A stretch of DNA of 40,270 bases from an uncultured Clostridia bacterium (GCA_947594095.1 CANQEA010000007.1:1-40270), one strand, 5' to 3'; shown: positions 27,001-34,095, numbered from the stretch's first letter. Made by a program: numbers and translations. Notes: generated by a model not told the origin, from the sequence alone.

Positions 27001-27499
27001 TTTTTATAATCCAACTTTGTGCATCTGTATTGTTTACTTCAATTTGCCATATGTTAGTTCCAGCAACCATTCCACCATTTGCTACATCTAGTGCTTTATT
27101 TGAATGCAATGCTGTTATATTGTAATATCCATCTCCTATATATTTTACATTAAATTTTTGTTGGTTTACATTTGCATCTTGATATAATTGAATATTTGCA
27201 AAATTATCCATAGATGCATTTATTACGTCAATTACATAGTTTGTGTTTAATGCCGTTCTAATTGCGTACACCCCATCTTGTAAAGTTTTCCCCGAAATTG
27301 TTTTTGTCTCATATATTGGAGAGCTTTCATTTTGTTGTGACATAATTTGCATACTATTATCGTTTATATCTTCTTGATCTTGTTGTAATGTGACTTCTTC
27401 TTTGTTACTAGCTTGAACTACTATAAAATTCAATGAAAAAGCTTGTAACATAGTTATAACAGCTAATATAAGAACTAAAAATTTTTTAACACTTTTCAT
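24098..27499 (-). CDS. Secreted endo-beta-N-acetylglucosaminidase with four beta-trefoil and two SH3b domains
   Basis: 1133 residues. Signal peptide 1-30; four ricin-type trefoil domains at about 70-228, 229-387, 388-537 and 538-683; a GH73-type glucosaminidase domain (about 690-985); and two bacterial SH3 domains (about 990-1060 and 1068-1133). In the catalytic domain KATAYYMDPRNFLDENNIFQF and ITRVIQEQG (candidate catalytic Glu) are characteristic. It cuts the glycan backbone of peptidoglycan, with trefoils and SH3b domains for wall binding. Trefoils 1 and 2 are near identical copies. A loop with CPVCG and a later Cys (WICPVCGTKLYDSGWYC) sits just before the catalytic core, which is unusual for a secreted enzyme of this family. 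CTAAGGAGGA precedes the ATG. The gene is monocistronic, with its own terminator. Confidence 0.9.
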   Translation of the reverse strand: MKSVKKFLVLILAVITMLQAFSLNFIVVQASNKEEVTLQQDQEDINDNSMQIMSQQNESSPIYETKTISGKTLQDGVYAIRTALNTNYVIDVINASMDNFANIQLYQDANVNQQKFNVKYIGDGYYNITALHSNKALDVANGGMVAGTNIWQIEVNNTDAQSWIIKSSGDGYYYVISKKNGLYLDVAGDVAKNNANIQVNTQNGSKAQKFKFDIVNSQSTPQIDNTERGKTIQDGVYTIRTALNTNYVIDVINASMDNFANIQLYQDANVNQQKFNVKYIGDGYYNITALHSNKALDVANGGMVAGTNIWQIEVNNTDAQSWIIKSSGDGYYYVISKKNGLYLDVAGNVAKNNANIQVNTQNGSKAQKFKFDIVNAQSKPQIDDTERGKTIQDGLYAIKSSLDTDYVFDVTSASMDNYANIQLYKNVRENQQKFTVKYIGDGYYNIIAFHSNKALDVANGGMVAGTNVWQIEVNNTDAQSWIIKSSGDGYYYVISKKNGLYLDVAGNVAKNNANIQVNTQNGSKAQKFKFELIQPMQGSKTLTEGIYSIETAISSNYVLGVAGGSKEQCANIQIYKKQASTKQRFKVSYVGDGYYTITAVNSNRLLDVANGGKLPGTNVWQVASNDTDAQKWIIKDAGNGYYNIISKLNELYLDVYGGIAQNGQNIQVNTMTGSNSQKFKFVEPYDILKSIDTSKYPGYKEKIADLMSKHPNWNFELLYTGLKFENVISGEASLHSRNLVPSNYGGEWICPVCGTKLYDSGWYCASEKATAYYMDPRNFLDENNIFQFQDLNEYIEGVCSLQGIQNQVNGTFLQNYASAIDNACRNQNVNAYYIITRVIQEQGRNGTTIGKGMDGGDGKTYYNPFDIGASGNGYDQIYANALARAKREGWDTMQKALEGGIVFCKNNWLENYQNTLYQNKFDIDTRNGSSLYTHQYMQNLMAAYSEASLLRGMYANTGKIDSNFTFIIPMYENMSQVISQMPTNKSESSIINVQITANGGLWLRKEASTSSDTLRLIPQGEVVLSVQRGINSNWHKVILTDGTIGYMSGTYLKQVSDVTNCNYTARVKTNDGSGCYVRMGPSLNLDRITALVEGTTVTVINEGTYNNIDGYNWVRIRIPDGRQAFMPSKYLAR
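26339..27292 (-). repeat. Tandem 477-bp duplication encoding trefoil domains 1 and 2
   Basis: Two adjacent 477-bp units (26816-27292 and 26339-26815) encode 159 residues each and are almost identical at base level. For example, the block at about 27003-27239 repeats without visible change at 26526-26762. The third unit (25889-26338) is shorter and more diverged. Near identity at silent positions shows recent duplication or gene conversion. Confidence 0.9.
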
Positions 27500-27590
27500 T
27501 TTTTTATTCCTCCTTAGTTCATCCCCAATTTATTCTATCATAACATGTCGAAAAATGGAATAGTTTTTTTAAAGTTTTTTCTTACAATTT

Positions 27591-27623
27591 TTGACAAATT
27601 TTTCACTCAAAATACGGTATAAT
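27591..27623 (+). promoter_or_regulatory. Possible plus-strand promoter of the 22-residue peptide
   Basis: A perfect -10 TATAAT (27618-27623) lies 27 bases before the AAGGAGG ribosome site. The only good -35, TTGACA (27591-27596), is 21 bases upstream, a poor spacing. The promoter may be weak, which would suit a toxin. A leader hairpin GCCG/CGGC (27630-27633 with 27644-27647) follows. Confidence 0.5.
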
Positions 27624-27664
27624 AGAAAAGCCGACTTGCTATACGGCAGGAAGGAGGTAATTAT

Positions 27665-27733
27665 TTGAAGGATTTCATCGATTTGCTAAAGCTTTTGTTA
27701 CTTTATTACATAATAAAGCACTTAAGCAATTAG
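27665..27733 (+). CDS. 22-residue hydrophobic peptide, candidate type I toxin
   Basis: TTG start at 27665, seven bases after a perfect AAGGAGG, opening a 22-codon frame ending in TAG. The peptide starts MKDFIDLLKLLLLYY and ends IIKHLSN: a short charged N-terminus, a leucine-rich core long enough to lie in a membrane as an amphipathic or spanning helix, and a basic tail. Short hydrophobic peptides with strong ribosome sites are typical of type I toxins such as Fst, Ibs or TisB. I see no clear sequence match to any of them, and the Fst motif is absent. The mRNA would end at the terminator 27741-27777. A convergent promoter, shared terminator and direct repeats described below supply an antisense RNA. 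Toxicity is inferred from architecture. Confidence 0.65.
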   Translation: MKDFIDLLKLLLLYYIIKHLSN

Positions 27734-27740
27734 CAACAAG

Positions 27741-27777
27741 AAAAAAGACTAGGAAATGCGAGTTCCTAGTCTTTTTT
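27741..27777. terminator. Strong bidirectional terminator shared by convergent RNAs
   Basis: Perfect 15-bp stem from 27741-27755 and 27763-27777, including AAAAAAGACTAGGAA, around a 7-base loop. It has six A on one side and six T on the other, so it works in both directions. It ends the peptide mRNA on the plus strand and the antisense RNA on the minus strand. Confidence 0.92.
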
Positions 27778-27812
27778 AGGTAATCATTCTACTGGATTTT
27801 ATCTTGCTAGCT
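27741..27812 (-). ncRNA. Predicted antisense antitoxin RNA, about 70 nt
   Basis: A consensus promoter (27819-27847) predicts a start near 27812 and the bidirectional terminator ends it near 27741. No ORF is present. The RNA is fully complementary to the 3' end of the peptide mRNA across the terminator. Through copy B of the direct repeats it is imperfectly complementary to the peptide ribosome site and start. For example, AUGAUUACCU pairs with AGGUAAUUAU through ten positions with one G-U. The same two-site arrangement is known for RNAII of the Fst/par system. Ends are estimates. Confidence 0.65.
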
Positions 27813-27818
27813 AAATAT

Positions 27819-27847
27819 ATAATAACACACATTTAATCAATTGTCAA
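27819..27847 (-). promoter_or_regulatory. Consensus promoter of the antisense RNA
   Basis: Minus strand: -35 TTGACA (27842-27847), 17-base spacer, -10 TATTAT (27819-27824). No gene on the minus strand starts between here and 24098 except the glucosaminidase, whose ATG lies some 310 bp away beyond the terminator. A short RNA is therefore the natural product. The 27500-27904 interval holds only this locus and the glucosaminidase leader. Confidence 0.75.
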
Positions 27848-27904
27848 TATTTTACAGTTGATTTTTTATCTACTTTTTTAGATTTATAAGTTATTAAAAT
27901 GATA

Positions 27905-28786
27905 TTATTTAAACTTTTTACTTTTAATAACACCTGGCAAATAAAGGATTAAATATAATATTTTATTTTCTACTCCTTTAATATTATGAAGCGACATTTT
28001 ATTATTAGTTAAATAGCTAAACAAAATATAATGTTTAATAACATATATCCTTTTGTTCCAAGTAACGCCTTTAAAATCTTTTTGTAAAATTTCTTTAAAA
28101 TATTCATAATACCCATATGGGTTTTGGGTAAACTGTTTTTTAATATTTTTTGAATACCCATCTTTTTGATATTCACATATCATAATTGGTTTATTTACAC
28201 ATAATATTTTATATTTTTCATCCATTTTATGATACATTCTAGCTTCTGTTACGAATCTTTCATTTTTTTCTAATTCATATTTATATTGTTTTCGCACATT
28301 AGTAAAAAATACAATTGCTTTTTCTCCAGTCTCGCCTTCTTTAAAATATAAGCCAAACATAGTTGTTTCTTTTTTCTTAAAGTTATCCCCCATATTTTTT
28401 CCATTTGAGTCATACTTTAAAAAACATAGTCCATATAAATCTTTTCTATCTTTATTTTCTTTCCAAATACTATAAATTTCTAAAAACGCATCATTTGTGA
28501 AATAGTCATCTGAATCACATTCTATTATTAAATCTCCTGATGCTTTTTCTACCATATTGTTTATTGATGCCATTTTCCCTTGGTTTTCTTGTTTAAAATA
28601 TTTTATTTCAATTTTGTTTTCTTCTTGCCATGTCTCAACTAAATTTTCAGTTTGGTCAGTTGACCCATCATCTGTTATAATCCATTCAATTTCTATTTCA
28701 TCTTTTATATTTTGAACTAAACTATTATATAAATTAGGTAATAGCTTTTCTCTGTTATATGTTGGAGTTAATATTGATATTTTCAT
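27905..28786 (-). CDS. GT2 glycosyltransferase
   Basis: 293 residues, soluble GT-A fold: ISILTPTYNREKLLPNLYNS at the start, ITDDGSTDQT, then the metal-binding IECDSDD (DxD) near residue 95. There are no membrane helices. It probably adds one sugar to a lipid-linked glycan precursor in the cytoplasm. It is the last of five glycosyltransferase genes with gaps of 17-72 bp, so it belongs to that operon. Donor and acceptor are unknown. No clear terminator follows; the next element downstream is the antisense RNA promoter about 60 bp away. Confidence 0.88.
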   Translation of the reverse strand: MKISILTPTYNREKLLPNLYNSLVQNIKDEIEIEWIITDDGSTDQTENLVETWQEENKIEIKYFKQENQGKMASINNMVEKASGDLIIECDSDDYFTNDAFLEIYSIWKENKDRKDLYGLCFLKYDSNGKNMGDNFKKKETTMFGLYFKEGETGEKAIVFFTNVRKQYKYELEKNERFVTEARMYHKMDEKYKILCVNKPIMICEYQKDGYSKNIKKQFTQNPYGYYEYFKEILQKDFKGVTWNKRIYVIKHYILFSYLTNNKMSLHNIKGVENKILYLILYLPGVIKSKKFK

Positions 28787-28803
28787 AATTTTCCCTCGTT
28801 ATT

Positions 28804-29916
28804 TTACATATTTTCAAATAAATTAACAACATCTTGTATATTTTTCTTATTATCATATATTTGTATATCATCTTCTGCTGTTTTATCATTTTTTATAAGT
28901 GTGGCTTGTTTAATTCCTTGTTCTATTCCTTCATCTGAATTCGGAACAATAACTTTCAAATTATAATCTAATACCGCTTCTCTTGCAGCTGTATCTGTTA
29001 TAATAATATTTTTATTCAATATTTTTGCTTCTTCTAAAACCATACCATATCCTTCAAATTCTGATAATAGGCAAAAATAATTGGTGTCTTTTATATATGG
29101 ATAAGGGTTATCCTTTTTGCCAAGTAAATGGAAAGTATTTTCCACACCTTCTTGTTTTATTAAGTCTTCTAAATACTTTCTTTCTGGTCCATCGCCTATT
29201 ACATAAAAATGATGATTTATTCCTTCCTTAATTAGCTTACTATGAACTTTAATTATTCTATCAATTGCTTTTTGTTTTACAAGTCTTGCAACTGTTAAAA
29301 AGTTTATGCTTCCTTTATTTAGCTCATTTTCTTGAAATTCATTTGCTTTTTCTAATATCTTATTTTTATCTATATAATTATAAATGACTTGTTTATCTTT
29401 TTTTGCTAATTTACTATTTCCATATATATTATTAAATTTATCTAAATTATCTTTACTTACAAAAACAAGCTTTTGATATTTCATATATATTTTTTCATCA
29501 ATAATTCTCTTTAATTTTGCTTTAAATCCCTTTCCAAAAACTAATGAAATGTCATTATGTATCCATACAATTTTTTTAGTATTATCATTCTTTACACTAA
29601 ATAGTCTAGTAATAGGACCCTCTAGAAAAGAAACTTCAATGTCAAAGTTTTCTTTTATGTATTTATTATAAATTCTTTTTTGAAAAAGCAATATTTTTAA
29701 TGGAATTAGTTTTCTTTTTAAAGTTGATAATTCAGAATAAGATACATTATATAATGATTTTAATTTTATATTTAACTCTTTTTCTAATTCTCCACCTGCA
29801 TAAATCGTAAAAATTGTAATATCATATTTTTCACTTAATTTATTTGCTAAATCTACTAATACTCTTTCTGCTCCACCAATTGTCAGACCAGTTATTCCAA
29901 ATAAAATTTTCTTCAT
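28804..29916 (-). CDS. GT4 glycosyltransferase
   Basis: 370 residues, GT-B fold. The N-terminal KILFGITGLTIGGAERVLVD has the GGAE loop. The C-terminal half has VARLVKQKAIDRII, YVIGDGPERKYL and the retaining-enzyme EX7E motif in EGYGMVLEE. I set the start at the ATG at 29916: GAGGA lies nine bases upstream, whereas the ATG at 29925 touches that ribosome site. It is similar in design to the enzyme at 31951-33036. The five-gene cluster thus alternates retaining GT4 and inverting-type GT2 enzymes, as expected for assembly of a repeat unit with several sugars. No polymerase or flippase gene is in this cluster; export may use the ABC exporter further left. Confidence 0.9.
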   Translation of the reverse strand: MKKILFGITGLTIGGAERVLVDLANKLSEKYDITIFTIYAGGELEKELNIKLKSLYNVSYSELSTLKRKLIPLKILLFQKRIYNKYIKENFDIEVSFLEGPITRLFSVKNDNTKKIVWIHNDISLVFGKGFKAKLKRIIDEKIYMKYQKLVFVSKDNLDKFNNIYGNSKLAKKDKQVIYNYIDKNKILEKANEFQENELNKGSINFLTVARLVKQKAIDRIIKVHSKLIKEGINHHFYVIGDGPERKYLEDLIKQEGVENTFHLLGKKDNPYPYIKDTNYFCLLSEFEGYGMVLEEAKILNKNIIITDTAAREAVLDYNLKVIVPNSDEGIEQGIKQATLIKNDKTAEDDIQIYDNKKNIQDVVNLFENM

Positions 29917-29941
29917 TTTTATCATTCCTCTAAAATTATAA

Positions 29942-30901
29942 TTATTTTACAACCATAAATAAAAAACAATATATAGGATAAGTAAACCTATTTAATGATT
30001 TAAGGTATAAATTCTTCATTTCATTATTACTTTTTAAGATTTTGTTTTTCTTCCAATTTGGAAAATTTTCATTTATTTTTTTCCAATTTTCTTGTAGAAG
30101 TTTATGTCTTACATCTTTATCTTTAATTTTAACCATTCTTAAAAGAGAACTACAAAATACTAATCTTGCATAAGCATATTCTAATTCATCTTTATATAAA
30201 TCATAAAATCCTTTTTCTTTGTAATAAGAAATAACATGTTCTAAAACATCAAATATTTCTTTTGTTCTTTCATTTTGAGAATTTACAATTGAGTTTTCTC
30301 TTTGCACATAATGTACTAATGGCTTTTTCATAAAAGACACTTTTTCAATATAAGGTATTAGTTTATATGTAAATTCCACATCTTCATATCTTAACCCTTT
30401 TGGAAATTTAACTTGAGACTTTTCTAATATTTCTTTTTTTATAAGCTTATTCCACGCAACAACACGAACTTTTTCTAGCATTTCGTTTTTGCCATTATAT
30501 ATTGCACCTTTATCTTCTTTGACTTTATTTGGATACTCCCAATAAAAATCACATTCAACCATATCACTATTTTCTTTTTTTGCTAATTCATACATATCTT
30601 TGTACATATTTTTTTCTACATAATCATCTGAATCTAAAAAGGCAACATATTCTCCTTTAGCATATGGAAGCCCATAATTTCTTGCATCTGATAGTCCACC
30701 ATTTTCTTTTTCTAGATAAACAATCTTAGATGGATATTTTTTCATAAACTTTTCAATTATATTTTTAGAACTATCTTTAGAACCATCATTTACAATAATT
30801 ATTTCTAAATCATCTAGTGTTTGTCCTACTAAGGAATTTAAACATTTTTCTATATATAATTCTACATTGTAAACTGGCACTATTACACTTACTTTTGGCA
30901 T
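29942..30901 (-). CDS. GT2 glycosyltransferase (EpsJ-like)
   Basis: 319 residues. The GT-A core reads VSVIVPVYNVELYIEKCLNS, IVNDGSKDSS, GGLSDARNYGL and LDSDDYV, all typical of the large GT2 group that adds sugars in capsule and exopolysaccharide pathways. A charged helical C-terminal third ends with a hydrophobic segment (FTYPIYCFLFMVV) that may touch the membrane. Gap to the next gene downstream is 25 bp and to the upstream paralogue 26 bp. The upstream gene product starts almost identically (PKISVIVPVYN), so these two are probably ancient duplicates with different acceptor parts. Specificity unknown. Confidence 0.9.
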   Translation of the reverse strand: MPKVSVIVPVYNVELYIEKCLNSLVGQTLDDLEIIIVNDGSKDSSKNIIEKFMKKYPSKIVYLEKENGGLSDARNYGLPYAKGEYVAFLDSDDYVEKNMYKDMYELAKKENSDMVECDFYWEYPNKVKEDKGAIYNGKNEMLEKVRVVAWNKLIKKEILEKSQVKFPKGLRYEDVEFTYKLIPYIEKVSFMKKPLVHYVQRENSIVNSQNERTKEIFDVLEHVISYYKEKGFYDLYKDELEYAYARLVFCSSLLRMVKIKDKDVRHKLLQENWKKINENFPNWKKNKILKSNNEMKNLYLKSLNRFTYPIYCFLFMVVK

Positions 30902-30927
30902 ATTTGAGATATTCTCCTTTTCAAATT

Positions 30928-31878
30928 TTAACTTTTGATTTTTAAATATAATCTAACACTAAACATTAAAACAATCTTTTTTACTAATTGTTTTAAATCT
31001 CTTGCTTTTATGTTATTTTGCATTTTTCTTTTTCTTATCTGTTTAATAAAAAATTTCTGGTCTTCTTCTTTTAATTCATTTAATTTTAGAATAATTGCAT
31101 TTGTATAATATATTTTTATATCCTCTTTTGCTGTTTTACTTAAATCTATATTTTTTATTCTTTCTAACATATTGTCATAATGAATAAGTACATCTTCCAT
31201 TCTAGAAACTTTTTTTTGATAGTTTTCATCTCTCATAAGACTGTTTGGCACTTGTACATAATTATATAAATAACTATTAATTGATGTAACACTTTTTGCC
31301 ACTAGTAAAACTATTGGTATTAAGCCAAAATCTTCATGATAAGTTTGTTTAAAAGTAAAATCATTCTTTTTAAATAGTTCTTTTTTAAACACATATACAC
31401 ATGGAGAATCAAGTAAGACATCATTTGGATATAATTCATGAAAAGCTTCTTCTCCAGTTAAGTTTTCAAAAACAGGGCCATCAACTTTTTCTAAAACATT
31501 TCCATTTTCATTTACTCTTTGTAATTTAAATTTAATTAAATCTATATCTTTTTCTATATATGGTTTTACTTTTTCATAAAAAGCTTTATCTATATAATCA
31601 TCAGCATCTACAAACATAATGTAAGGTGAGCTTGCTTTTTCTATTCCAAAATTTCTTGTTTTTGCAACACCTTCATTTTCTTTTGAATAGTATTTAATAT
31701 CAGTACTTTTATCGTCTATATATTTTTTTATTACTTCTTCTGAATTGTCATTTGATCCATCATTAATTACAATTATTTCTAGTTCATCTTTAATTGTTTG
31801 ATTAACTATTGAATCTAAGCACATTTCTATATATAGAGCAGCATTATATACCGGCACAATTACACTAATTTTTGGCAA
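30928..31878 (-). CDS. GT2 glycosyltransferase (EpsJ-like)
   Basis: 316 residues with ISVIVPVYNAALYIEMCLDS, VINDGSNDNS, GVAKTRNFGI and the metal site VDADDYI. The acceptor-side part contains LDSPCVYVFKKELF and YHEDFGLIP, and the C-terminal third is helical and basic. Soluble, cytoplasmic. It is second in the five-gene operon that begins at the promoter 33070-33098 and lies 72 bp after the GT4 gene. The sequence is intact and of family length. As with its neighbours, the sugar cannot be read from sequence. Confidence 0.9.
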   Translation of the reverse strand: MPKISVIVPVYNAALYIEMCLDSIVNQTIKDELEIIVINDGSNDNSEEVIKKYIDDKSTDIKYYSKENEGVAKTRNFGIEKASSPYIMFVDADDYIDKAFYEKVKPYIEKDIDLIKFKLQRVNENGNVLEKVDGPVFENLTGEEAFHELYPNDVLLDSPCVYVFKKELFKKNDFTFKQTYHEDFGLIPIVLLVAKSVTSINSYLYNYVQVPNSLMRDENYQKKVSRMEDVLIHYDNMLERIKNIDLSKTAKEDIKIYYTNAIILKLNELKEEDQKFFIKQIRKRKMQNNIKARDLKQLVKKIVLMFSVRLYLKIKS

Positions 31879-31950
31879 AATCTATCACTTCGCTTTCTTT
31901 TTTAAAATTAAAAATTTGTAGAAAAAGATTTAAATTTAGCAAAGAAATTT

Positions 31951-33036
31951 TTATTCTTCTAATATTTGTTGCAATTTACTATATATATCCTCATTATATT
32001 TATTACCATCAAACTTTTTAGTAATAGTAAAACCTTGCTCTATAAATTGTTTCATTTTTTCATAAACATCTTCTGCATTTTTTTCTACAATCATGCCATA
32101 TCCTTGTTCAACTTCTTCATAATCAGATACTTTAGTTGTAATAATTGGCTTTCCTAAAACAAAGCTTTCTAAAAAAACAACTGGGTATCCTTCATAATCA
32201 GATGTAAGTAACACACAATCTGATATTTTAAAATATGGATATGGATTTTGTTTTTTACCGAGAAATAATATAGTACTTTCTAAATTTTCTTTTTTTACTA
32301 ATTCTTTGTAAAACTTGTTATCTTGTCCATCGCCAATTAACAATACTTTAAATTTTTTATTTTCGCTTTTTAACTTTTTTGATGCCTCTATTATTCTGGT
32401 TAGTCTTTTTTGTTTTTCATCATGTCTTCCAACATTTATAAAAGTTACTTTTTCATTATCTTTTCTTGAATCTATTTCCTCTTTTGAAAGATTTAAAATA
32501 TTTTCACTATCTATTAAATTATTACAAACATTAACTTTTTCTTTAAGTTCAGGATATACTTTAATAAAACTATCTGCCCCTTCTTTAGAAACAAATACAA
32601 TTTTCTTGAAATTTTGCACTTTCTTTTCATTAAAGAAATTCTTCATTTTTTCTATATTGTTATCAAATAATGTTAAGTAATCTGCATGTGCCCATAGGCA
32701 ATTATTTTTAGATGCCGTTCTTGCCACAAATGATGACATATTTGAATATGTTGCAAAACTGGCCGAAAAATTAAATTTATTTTTATATTTTAAAATAAAT
32801 TTAATCCTTTTAATTAGATTTAAAAGTTTTCTTTTAATTATATTTTTGCTTTCATTTGGTGTATATTCTATAACATTAATTTTTTTATTTAAACTATCCA
32901 AAAATATCCCTTGTTTTCTTTCTAATACAAGAGTTATATCATAATCTTTTTTTTCTAAAAAATTTACTAATGTAATTAATGCTTTTTCTATTCCTCCTAG
33001 GTCTAATGAATAAGCAGCAAATAGTAGTTTTTTCAT
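31951..33036 (-). CDS. GT4 glycosyltransferase, first gene of the five-gene cluster
   Basis: 361 residues, GT-B fold: KKLLFAAYSLDLGGIEKALI at the start (GGxE loop), INVGRHDEKQKRLTRII, VLLIGDGQDNKFY and EX7E in EGYPVVFLE. An ATG at 33051 is possible, but GGAG lies nine bases before the ATG at 33036, which also gives the usual MKKLLF start, so I use 33036. The gene has a good promoter 34 bp upstream and shares a 200-bp divergent region with the plus-strand gene at 33252. It should transfer a sugar with retention of configuration to a lipid-linked acceptor. Confidence 0.9.
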   Translation of the reverse strand: MKKLLFAAYSLDLGGIEKALITLVNFLEKKDYDITLVLERKQGIFLDSLNKKINVIEYTPNESKNIIKRKLLNLIKRIKFILKYKNKFNFSASFATYSNMSSFVARTASKNNCLWAHADYLTLFDNNIEKMKNFFNEKKVQNFKKIVFVSKEGADSFIKVYPELKEKVNVCNNLIDSENILNLSKEEIDSRKDNEKVTFINVGRHDEKQKRLTRIIEASKKLKSENKKFKVLLIGDGQDNKFYKELVKKENLESTILFLGKKQNPYPYFKISDCVLLTSDYEGYPVVFLESFVLGKPIITTKVSDYEEVEQGYGMIVEKNAEDVYEKMKQFIEQGFTITKKFDGNKYNEDIYSKLQQILEE

Positions 33037-33069
33037 TTTATTTATCTCCATTTTTATACTCTTGATGGT

Positions 33070-33098
33070 ATTTTACCATATTTAAAATACTATTGCAA
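33070..33098 (-). promoter_or_regulatory. Promoter of the five-gene glycosyltransferase operon
   Basis: Minus strand: -35 TTGCAA (33093-33098), 17-base spacer, -10 TAAAAT (33070-33075). The -10 is inside the small inverted repeat GGTA-TTT-TACC, a possible operator. Confidence 0.65.
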
Positions 33099-33188
33099 TA
33101 TTTCATTTACTTCATAATCAAAATTATTAATATTACATTCTAACCTAAATTTTTGAATTTATATATTTAATTTTTATGACATAAACTA

Positions 33189-33217
33189 TTGATTTTATAA
33201 ATATAATATATTATTAT
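33189..33217 (+). promoter_or_regulatory. Promoter of the plus-strand anchored protein
   Basis: -35 TTGATT (33189-33194), 17-base spacer, -10 TATTAT (33212-33217), 35 bases before the ATG at 33252. The region is very AT-rich, so other -10 matches nearby are possible. Confidence 0.5.
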
Positions 33218-33251
33218 ATTTATATCACTAAAGAAGGAGATAAAAACTATC

Positions 33252-34043
33252 ATGAAAAAGAAGAAAATTATTTTAACAAGTATTGTAATTTTATTATCTA
33301 TAGTCTTAATATTTTTAGTTTCTCTAGTTATAAGCAAATATCTTCAAATAAAAGCATTTGAAAAAGATGCTATAGATTTTGCAAATAAAAATCCATATAA
33401 TGTCTTTAAAATCTCTGATATTTTATATTTTAGCAGTAGCGATTCTAAAAATAAGACAAGCTCAAGTTCACATTTCACAGTTGAAAACTTGTATCAATAT
33501 ACAGATATTGCCATTTTTATTGAGAATGCAAATCAAAATATAAATTTGGAGAATTCATTAAAAAAATTGTGGATAGAAAACATACAAATAGACGAACCAC
33601 CTACTTTAGGAGAGCCTCATTTGTATTTTAAGAGTATTTCTAACTTTTCTAAAAGTGAACTTATACAAGAAAACTTAATTACTGATAAATTAGAATTTAA
33701 TATTAGCTCTGAAGACGAAACAGCTCTTGACACACCAGTTTTATATAACAACTTGGCAAACCCTATAACACTTAGTTTTGTAAATGAAAACATAAAAACA
33801 GATTATACTTTTACAGATACAAGTACACCTATTACATATGATGGCTCACTTTTAAAGAAAGCAAATGTACCTCTTTCTGATATTAAGTGTAAATTATCAT
33901 TTGACATTTATATTGTAAATAATTTAGATCAACAATTTAAAAGTAGAGTATTTATAGATATTCCTCTAGAACAAGATGATAAATCAATATATGATGGAAA
34001 AATTATAAAGAAAGAAAAAGTTAATTATTTATTTTATCAATAA
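33252..34043 (+). CDS. Membrane-anchored protein of unknown function, lone plus-strand gene
   Basis: 263 residues, not recognised. It has a Lys-rich N-terminus, one transmembrane helix (about 6-28) and an outside domain with a Ser-rich stretch (SSSDSKNKTSSSS). The domain is rich in Asn, Asp and Thr with beta-type sequence, for example ITLSFVNENIKTDYTFTD and CKLSFDIYIVNN. No catalytic motif or lipobox is seen. The ribosome site AAGGAG lies 12 bases before the ATG, a rather long spacing. It is divergent from the glycosyltransferase operon and convergent with rpe across a strong shared terminator, so it is a single-gene unit. A surface or wall-linked role is inferred from topology. Confidence 0.78.
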   Translation: MKKKKIILTSIVILLSIVLIFLVSLVISKYLQIKAFEKDAIDFANKNPYNVFKISDILYFSSSDSKNKTSSSSHFTVENLYQYTDIAIFIENANQNINLENSLKKLWIENIQIDEPPTLGEPHLYFKSISNFSKSELIQENLITDKLEFNISSEDETALDTPVLYNNLANPITLSFVNENIKTDYTFTDTSTPITYDGSLLKKANVPLSDIKCKLSFDIYIVNNLDQQFKSRVFIDIPLEQDDKSIYDGKIIKKEKVNYLFYQ

Positions 34044-34052
34044 ACGAGAACT

Positions 34053-34095
34053 AAAAAATAATAACCATACGTTTTACGTTTGGTTATTATTTTTT
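34053..34095. terminator. Bidirectional terminator between the anchored protein and rpe
   Basis: Outer 15-bp stem (34053-34067 with 34081-34095) and inner 4-bp stem ACGT/ACGT (34069-34072 with 34076-34079) around TTT, with A and T runs on either side. It serves both convergent genes. On the minus strand the rising arm also encodes the last residues of rpe (NNQT and stop at 34074). Confidence 0.88.

Larger units (their letters stand above)
27655..27809. repeat. Direct repeats linking peptide start region and antisense RNA
   Basis: Copy A covers the ribosome site and first codons: AGGTAATTAT (27655-27664), GGATTTCATC (27670-27679), TTGCTA (27683-27688). Copy B lies beyond the terminator in the same orientation and order: AGGTAATCAT (27778-27787), GGATTTTATC (27794-27803), TTGCTA (27804-27809). 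CTTGCTA also occurs in the leader hairpin loop (27635-27641). Because copy B is transcribed on the minus strand, that RNA is complementary to copy A in the peptide mRNA. Confidence 0.75.

Noticed and set aside
25450..27292. Regular repeats as a possible CRISPR array
   Set aside because: The repeat period is about 450-480 bp, it is in frame and it encodes ricin-type trefoil domains; there are no short spacers.
27500..27560. Promoter of the glucosaminidase gene
   Set aside because: TAGAAT on the minus strand is a fair -10, but the -35 position (TTCCAT) is poor; too weak to list as a feature.
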